Below are positions 57,312 to 64,000 of a DNA stretch of 64,000 nucleotides, in pieces. A program made the translations under genes and the position numbers. Origin of the DNA: Leptoclinus maculatus (lineage: Eukaryota; Chordata; Actinopteri; Perciformes; Stichaeidae); NCBI GenBank assembly GCA_032191485.1, contig JAVDOI010000006.1, positions 26,862,425 to 26,926,424 of the forward strand, given 5' to 3'. The number at the start of each line of letters is the position of its first letter. Position 1 is the first letter of the stretch. The notes beneath the pieces are model-generated. The model was not told where the DNA came from. It did not search any database and was given only the letters and a program-made list of their open reading frames with translations.

Positions 57312-57322
57312 CTACTGCAAAC
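57312..57322 (-). CDS. Candidate terminal coding exon of SRCR gene, unit C
   Basis: Same acceptor and Gly-Leu-Gln-stop as in A and B. Confidence 0.35.
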
Positions 57323-57417
57323 CTGCGAGGTTAAATTAATAACCATGTTTTTGTTTTAGTAATCCTCCAGTTTTATTGATGCAGAAAATAAGAAAAGGTG
57401 TAGCTGTACAAAGTTAC

Positions 57418-57723
57418 CTTCACAGATGACACCAGCATCCTCAGAATGACCACAGTTGTGGGTTCCTAATTCTCTGTGTGTACAGTCTTTTAGTGATGAC
57501 TCAGTTCCTAAACACCGAAGGTCATCCAGCCAGATTGGTCCACTGCCTTGTCCAAAATGTGCCCTTCTTGGTGCCGACAGAGCCCTGCCACAGCCCAGCT
57601 GGTGACACACCACCTGAGCGTCATTCACATCCCAAAGGTCGTCACACACCGTCCCCCAATTGCCGTTGTGGAAGATCTCCACTCTGCCAGAGCAGCTGCT
57701 GTTAGAGTTTACCAGTCTCACAT
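57418..57723 (-). CDS. SRCR exon 4 (last domain) of unit C gene
   Basis: A 306-bp phase 1-1 exon with the short DVRLVN start; the encoded domain is identical to unit B exon 4. 8 Cys, intact splice sites. Confidence 0.87.
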
Positions 57724-58384
57724 CTGGTTGAAGTGAAAGTAAAATATCTGTCAACCCACATGGCAACAGCAGTATTGACCAAAAGCCCCATCTCTTCAAT
57801 GCAACTGTACTTGATCTAATCAATTACCTTCTTTATCATCATGATAATTTTCATCATCTTTATTATTATGAACTCTTTACATATCATAATCTCCCTTCAC
57901 ACATGATTCTTCTGAGGTAAAGATGAGAAATTGTCTGGACAAAGTGGGGTTCTATGACACGCAATATTTCATAAAATGGATGTAAATTAGCGGTAAAAGT
58001 AATAAGGGATTGATATAAAAAGAATGCTGTTCATTAGTCTCATTTAGGCACTTTAGAGCAACCATCTTTTTAAAGAAACTTTAAAGCTTCAAATTTCATC
58101 AGTGGGATATTTACTGACGTATTTTATGTCATAGAAAAAAATGCTTGAATTTCTTCAGATTGTGTTAACCACAGACCTCTTTTCAGGCATCTTACCAAAA
58201 ATACATTCAAAAATCCCATTGACTTCCATTAGTCGAAAACTTTTAAGACCAATTCCTGGAGCATTTTATTGTAACTATATTACTGCATTGTTTGTGAGAT
58301 TGAATGAAACATAACTATGATTTTTCTAAATTATCCAGTTATATTTTGCAGGAAAAAAATAATTTTGTAGATGTACAAAGTTAC

Positions 58385-58699
58385 CTTCACAGATGACACC
58401 AGCATCCTCAGAATGACCACAGTTGTGGGTTCCTAATTCTCTGTGTGTACAGTCTTTTAGTGATGACTCAGTTCCTAAACACCGAAGGTCATCCAGCCAG
58501 ATTGGTCCACTGCCTTGTCCAAAATGTGCCCTTCTTGGTGCCGACAGAGCCCTGCCACAGCCCAGCTGTTGACACACCACCTGAGCGTCATTCACATCCC
58601 AAAGGTCGTCACACACCGTCCCCCAATTGCCGTTGTGGAAGATCTCCACTCTGCCAGAGCAGCTGCTGTTAGAGTTGACCAGTCTCACTGTGGTCATAT
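58385..58699 (-). CDS. SRCR exon 3 of unit C gene
   Basis: A 315-bp phase 1-1 exon starting DMTTVRLVN, the Met variant shared with the recombinant exon of unit A (B has Val). VVCQQLGCG is shared with the N-terminal domains of B and C, suggesting conversion between exons. Confidence 0.87.
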
Positions 58700-59338
58700 C
58701 TGGTTGAAGTAAAAGCAAAATATCCATCAACTCACATGGCAACAGCAGTATTGAGCAAAAGCTCCATCTCTTCAATGTAACTGTACTTGATCATTCGGCT
58801 TCTTTATTATCAACTCTAACATATCATACTCTCCCTTCACACATGATTCTTCTGAGGTAAAGATGAGATATTATCTGGAAAATGTAGGATTCTATGACGC
58901 ACAATATTTCATACCATGGATGTAAATTAGGGGTAAAAGTAAAGAGATTAGGATAAAGAATGATGTTCATTAGTCTTATTTAGGCACTTGTTAGCAACCA
59001 TCTTTTTTAAGAAACTTTAAGGCTTCAAATATAATGAGTGGGATATTTACTGACTTATTTTATGCCATGAAACAAAATGCTTAAATCTCTTCAGATTGTG
59101 TTAACCACAGACCTCATTTCAGGCATCTTACCAAAAATGTATTCAAAAATCCCATTGACTGCCATTAGTCGAAAACTTTAACTCATTGCTGTTTTTTTAG
59201 GACCAATTCCTGCAGCACTTTATTGTAACTGAATCACTGTATTGTTTGTGAGATTGAATGAAACATAACTATGATTTTTCTAAATTATCCAGTTATATTT
59301 TGCAGGAAAACATTTTTTTTGTAGCTGTACAAAGTTAC

Positions 59339-59653
59339 CTTCACAGATGACACCAGCATCCTCAGAATGACGACAGTTGTGGGTTCCTAATTCTCTGTGT
59401 GTACAGTCTGTTAGTGATGACTCAGTTCCTAAACACCGAAGGTCATCCAGCCAGATTGGTCCACTGCCTTGTCCAAAATGTGCCCTTCTTGGTGCCGACA
59501 GAGCCCTGCCACAGCCCAGCTGGTGACACACCACCTGAGCATCATTCACATCCCAAATGTCGTCACACACTGTCCCCCAAGTGCCGTTGTGGAAGATCTC
59601 CACTCTGCCAGAGCAGCTGCTGTTAGAGTTGACCAGTCTCACTGTGGTCACAT
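59339..59653 (-). CDS. SRCR exon 2 of unit C gene
   Basis: A 315-bp phase 1-1 exon, GTVCDDIWDVND as in B, but its C-terminal part reads SLTDCTHRELGTHNCRHSED, a mosaic of motifs from other exons. Confidence 0.87.
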
Positions 59654-60652
59654 CTGGTTGAAGTGAAAGCAAAATATCTGTCAACCTACATGGCAACTGT
59701 AGGTTGCAAATTACAGCAATATTGAGCAAAGGCCCCATCTCTTCAATATAACGTGACGTGATAATTTAGCTTCTTTATTATGAAGTCTTACATATCATAC
59801 TTTCCCTTCACACATGATTCTTCTGAGGTAGAGGAGTAATGATCGGGAAAATGTGGGGGTTCTATGACGTGCAACATTTCATATAATGGATGTAAATTAG
59901 GGGTGAAAGCTATAAGAGGTGAAAAGAATGAAACAAAACTAGGTGTGAACTGCGACAGATGGATCTGGGTACATTGGGAGTTGATTCACAGGTTATTGTC
60001 AGGATGATGGAGATATCTAGAGAGTGCTGCGGGGATGACATATTTTTATAGGCCAACCCAGAAGTTAGCCTCTCACTGGTTCCCTCGACAAAAAGCCAAT
60101 GGGATTTTGGATTATTGCAGGAAATCAGTTCAGTGGCTAAACCAGTTTATGATACTAACATGTTTTGTTCACCAAGATCATTTTCACAAATGAACACCAC
60201 ATTTATGATTTTTAAATCATAGATGCAATCGACAGAAGTGGAGACATAACGTTTAAAAACAAACAAAATACACCACTGTGTGGCATGACTTCACACCACT
60301 AAGCTAAAGGCAGACTATAGATCAGCATGATGATGTTCATTAGTCTCATTTAGGCACTTGTTAGCAACAATCATTTTTAACGTAAAAGCTTCAACTTCTG
60401 CGAGTGGGATATTTACTGACATTTTATGTCATAGAACAAAATGCTAAAATCCCAGTCAAAAATCCCATTGACTTCCATTCGTGTAGAAATGCCAACTCAT
60501 TACTGGGTTTTAGGACAAATTCCTGGAGCACTTTATGTAAATATATTACTGTATCGTTTGTGAGATTGACTGAGATTAATAAACATGTTCTTCAATTCTC
60601 CAGTTACATTTGTGCAGAAAAAAAAAAGAAATTTGTAGATGTACAAAGTTAC

Positions 60653-60991
60653 CTTCACAGACGACACCAGCATCCTCAGAATGACGACAGTTGTGGGTTC
60701 CTAATCCACCGTGTGTACAGTCTGTTAGTGATGACTCAGTTCCTAAACACCGAAGGTCATCCAGCCAGATTGGTCCAATGCCTTGTCCAAAATGTGCCCT
60801 TCTTGGTGCTGACAGAGCCCTGCCACAGCCCAGCTGTTGACACACCACCTGAGCATCATTCCCATCCCAACCGTCGTCACACACCGTCCCCCAAGTGCCG
60901 TTGTGGAAGATCTCCACTCTGCCAGAGCAGCTGCTGTCAGAGTTGACCAGTCTCACTGGAGGACTCAATGCGGCACCAGATGCTTGAGGAA
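60653..60991 (-). CDS. SRCR exon 1 (N-terminal domain) of unit C gene
   Basis: A 339-bp phase 1-1 exon with PQASGAALSPP linker, VVCQQLGCG, THGGLGTHN and VVCEG (Asp in A and B). Intact splice sites. Confidence 0.88.
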
Positions 60992-61710
60992 CTGTGAAAA
61001 TATAGATATTATACAAATGTGATAAACCGGATACTTAATTCAGGATAATGTGTGATTCGGTAGTGTATGAACCACCTTTACAAATATGTGATGAAACAGA
61101 ACAAACTAATTGTGGAAAACCTACTCAGAATTGTGTGTGTACCCGTTGGTCTTTCTGCCCCTGTGGTTGCATTTCACGCAAACAATACCAATTTTAAGTT
61201 GAAAAAGTTTGGAATTCAGTCAATATTTGTGGTTGTTCTGAATGACACCCCCCACCAGAAAAGAGAGGGTTTGAGGCAAAGTACCCATTGTTTTGAGGTA
61301 AACTGCTTTACTATCTCGATTAGTTAAACAAACTCCTTAGAGTGAGAGGAAAAATATTGGTTAATATTAATTCCATCAGTGTTTCAGAAAATGAATTCCT
61401 ATAAATGACTAATTTCAGTGGGAATACAATGATTTCTCACAAAAACCTGAAGTTCTAAGTAATAAGTCATGAATTCTTTCCAATTTACTTTTTTTTTTTT
61501 TTAAATGAAAATGACTTGTATGACATAAAAATACAGATTTAAAACATTTTACTTTCTAAAATAATAATAAATATCATAATCATCAATATTCTTCACTTTG
61601 ACTTGTTCCATGTAATTTCAAGCATTAATAACTTTACTTAGATTATCTATGGGGCCACTATGAGGCAGCAGAACAAGCTGTAAACACAACATGGACATGC
61701 AGCCTGATGG

Positions 61711-61919
61711 GCCCTTTTCACAGCAGCCATTTTGACACGGGTCAAAATAAAATAAATTGTGGGCCCATTCTTTTTGGTGAGTCAGTCATTCCAGTGAGCC
61801 AGCATCCACAATACCAGGGCCATGGCCCACCTAAATGAAACAGGGCCGTAATCAATGTTAGCAATTGCACCTGGGTTTACCCTGCAATGACATGTCGAAA
61901 CGGCTGCTGTGAGAAGAGC
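61711..61919. mobile_element. MITE-1 in intron 1, unit C
   Basis: Same element as 17107-17315. Confidence 0.7.
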
Positions 61920-62146
61920 GTATCATTGTTAACTTTTTCTGTCTGCTCTTTGGTGCTGGGCAGGTAGTGTACAGTGGGGTGATCAGAGCTTTGCCACTGA
62001 AAACTAATTCTCTGTGGCTTCCATAATCTCTGCAACTCCCTTCACATTACATTATTTGATCCATTGTGAATATAAAATATCAATTAGTGCAGCTTTATGT
62101 AAAGAAGAATTTAAGCTTAAACCTGATGATATGTCAATTACTTTAC

Positions 62147-62279
62147 CTGTCCATCCTGTTAATGTCTGAATTAGCAGGAGCAACAGCATTCCACGAGTCC
62201 CCCTCATCATGGGCCACATCCAGGAGATAGGACCCACACTTGCTGAATAGGACAAAAGAGGCATTTTGACAAACTGCAT
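62147..62279 (-). CDS. Signal-peptide exon of SRCR gene, unit C
   Basis: Same leader and phase-1 donor as in A and B, with in-frame ATGs at 62279 and 62219. The predicted product with four SRCR domains is 472 aa. No disabling change seen. Confidence 0.7.
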
Positions 62280-62346
62280 CAAAGCAAACTCTTCTGGCTT
62301 GCTAAATGATTGACTCCAATCCTAACACAGGGTACATCCCAAGTCT

Positions 62347-62353
62347 CTTTATA
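62347..62353 (-). promoter_or_regulatory. Candidate TATA box of SRCR gene, unit C
   Basis: TATAAAG at the MITE-2/X junction, 68 bases upstream of ATG 62279. Confidence 0.4.
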
Positions 62354-62354
62354 T

Positions 62355-62577
62355 GCCCTTTTCACAGCAGCCAATCTGACACATAATTGCAGGGTAAACA
62401 CAGGTGTGATTGATCAAACTGATGAAGGTCCCATTCTATTTAGTTTCTAATTCATTCCAGTGAGCCAACATGCACAATACCAGGGCCCCAGCCACCTAAA
62501 TGGAACAGAGCCATTTTTTTAATCACACCTGTGTTCACCCTGCAATTACATGTCAAAATGGCGGCGGTGATAAGGGC
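62355..62577. mobile_element. MITE-2, unit C
   Basis: Same element as 17751-17973. Confidence 0.7.
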
Positions 62578-62590
62578 CTATTGCATCCAC

Positions 62591-63496
62591 GGGTTCATCC
62601 CAAAGCTCTTAATCGCATCCCCGTTTCCCTCACTTGTGTCCTTTGAAACCAATGCGAGGAGAGAGGAAACGAGGAAATATGTTTTAAGATACATGAGACT
62701 TCCTTTCCTCAGTTGCGTCACGTGAAGCGACGTCTGTTTCTGATGGCGGCTCTGATCACAGCTGGATCAGCTGTCAGTCGGCTTTAACAGCTGGAGAGAC
62801 TTTTGAGAAGTTTGTGTCTGTGCACATGATCACTGTACTTAATAATAGTAACTACTAATACTAATAACTAATAAAGACACACAGTAAGCATCACTGTCAG
62901 ATTGGAGGTGTTTTCTCTCTATCATTGAAATGATATAACTCATCAAACCAGACACACTCACGTGACTGAACGAAAATAATTATAAATTATGTAAAAAGTG
63001 TTTTGTCTCTCCAGCTCTCTCTAACAATTGTATCCATAATAAAAGTTATTGAGGGAAATATCAGATCATGAAAAGACAAATCTTTCTTATAAATAAAGAA
63101 AGTTGTTTGTGGTCCTTTTGTTGTTCAGTCTACAGTGAACATATATTTAAACCAGATGGTGAATCAGAAAACTAATCAAATATAAAGCTTGTGTTTAATC
63201 TGTGATCTGTCTTCACTCTGGTGTTAAACTCAGTCAGTCAGTCCGATCGGCTGCAGCGTCCAATCACATAACTGAAGAACAAAGAGGGGGCGTGTCGGCC
63301 GTTAAAACACTTCCTGGAAGGCTGTTCTCGTGCGTCCTCGCTCATGGCTCCTTGGAGATCCCTCCTCCCTCCTCCCTCCTCAGAGCAGAAATAAGAGCTT
63401 TGGGACGGCCGTCAATATGCCGGCGCAGAACAACTTCCGGTTCAAGCGAGGATCGAGTAGCGAGGAAATGACAAATAAGAGACTTGGGATGTACCC
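62591..63496 (+). mobile_element. TIR element X1, unit C, internally deleted
   Basis: Same termini as in A, but about 200 bp is missing near 62920 (join at CTCTCTATCATTGAAATG) and a short stretch (CACTTGTGTC) is added near 62630. Confidence 0.65.
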
Positions 63497-64000
63497 AAGG
63501 AAACCATGCGAGGAGAGAGGAAACGAGGAAATATGGTTGAAGAAAAATGAGACGTCCTTTCCTTAGTGGCGTCAGGTGAAGCCACATCTGTTTCTGATCA
63601 CTCACTTCTCTTGAGCACTGCAATTCATTTATTCTGCTCAATGTTTCGGGGGAAATTGAAATGACATAACTCATCAAACCCGACACTTAGGAATGATCAG
63701 CCTCACGTGACTGAATGGAAATTACATTGAATGATGTAAAAACGAGTTTTCTGCTGACAGACAGACAGACTCCGCAGCTCTCGCCGACTTTAATTGTATC
63801 CATCATAAAAGTTATTGAGGGAAATAACAGATCATGACGAGACAGTTCTTTCTAATAAATGAAGAAAGTTGTTTGTGGTCCTTTTTTTGTTCAGACCTAC
63901 AATGAACATATATTTAAAACAAATGGTAAATTAGAAAACAAATCAGGACAACTTGCGGTTCAAGCGAGGATCGGGGAGCGAGTAAAGGACATATAAGAGA
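63497..64000 (+). mobile_element. TIR element X2, unit C, cut by window end
   Basis: Same as 19083-19586; the terminus lies beyond the window. Confidence 0.6.

Larger units (their letters stand above)
46002..64000. repeat. Tandem segmental duplication, unit C (cut by window end)
   Basis: This third copy runs off the window inside the second X element. It keeps the most complete ancestral arrangement of Gypsy-2 and the Penelope fragment, with no insertion between them. Its SRCR gene has four SRCR exons. Unit C carries its own small changes: a nonsense codon in L2 at 52163-52165, a short extra sequence near 62630, and about 200 bp missing from X1 near 62920. Confidence 0.92.

Overview
The window looks like teleost fish genomic DNA. 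It holds group B scavenger receptor cysteine-rich (SRCR) exons with GT/AG splice sites and phase-1 introns. These sit in a dense mix of fish-type repeats: L2-like LINEs with a (TTGAA)n tail, chromodomain Ty3/Gypsy elements, a Penelope-like fragment and short TIR elements. No bacterial or organellar features were seen. The species cannot be named from the sequence alone.

The dominant structure is a head-to-tail tandem segmental duplication of about 22-24 kb. Position 1 matches 22243 and 46002, giving unit A (1-22242), unit B (22243-46001) and unit C (46002 to the window end, incomplete). By eye the shared parts differ at only about 1-2% of bases. In + strand order the ancestral unit is: decayed Gypsy-1 and Gypsy-2 (minus), Penelope-like RT fragment (minus), TIR element X (minus), 5'-truncated L2 LINE (plus), second LINE 'LINE-2' (plus), old LINE relic, an SRCR gene (minus), its transposon-derived 5' flank (two small MITEs and two X elements), an AT microsatellite, and Gypsy-1 again.

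The only convincing host gene is the SRCR gene, present once per unit on the minus strand. It has a signal-peptide exon (phase-1 donor), then three SRCR exons (A) or four (B and C), all symmetric phase 1-1 with 8 cysteines each. A very short candidate last exon follows, giving a stop after Leu-Gln, with an AATAAA signal about 180 bases beyond. Joining the predicted exons keeps frame in all three copies (370, 472 and 472 aa). The product would be a small secreted multi-SRCR protein, possibly of the DMBT1/CD5L/CD163-like pattern-recognition type. The domain loss in A is explained by recombination between two neighbouring SRCR exons.

The units differ by later events. A carries a 2.74-kb insertion (2211-4953) with a clean empty site in C. 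B lost most of Gypsy-2, the Penelope fragment and the L2 5' half. B gained a near full-length chromodomain-type Gypsy-3 (26848-31676) and a further 3 kb block with a SINE-like repeat, a 287-bp direct repeat, a 28-bp minisatellite and a probable piggyBac-type non-autonomous element. Almost all transposon ORFs are broken; the exception is the 830-codon L2 ORF in A, itself 5' truncated. I found no evidence for a wholly new biological system. The most interesting biology is the recent amplification and domain-number change of the SRCR gene, whose putative TATA box lies at a junction between two transposon ends.
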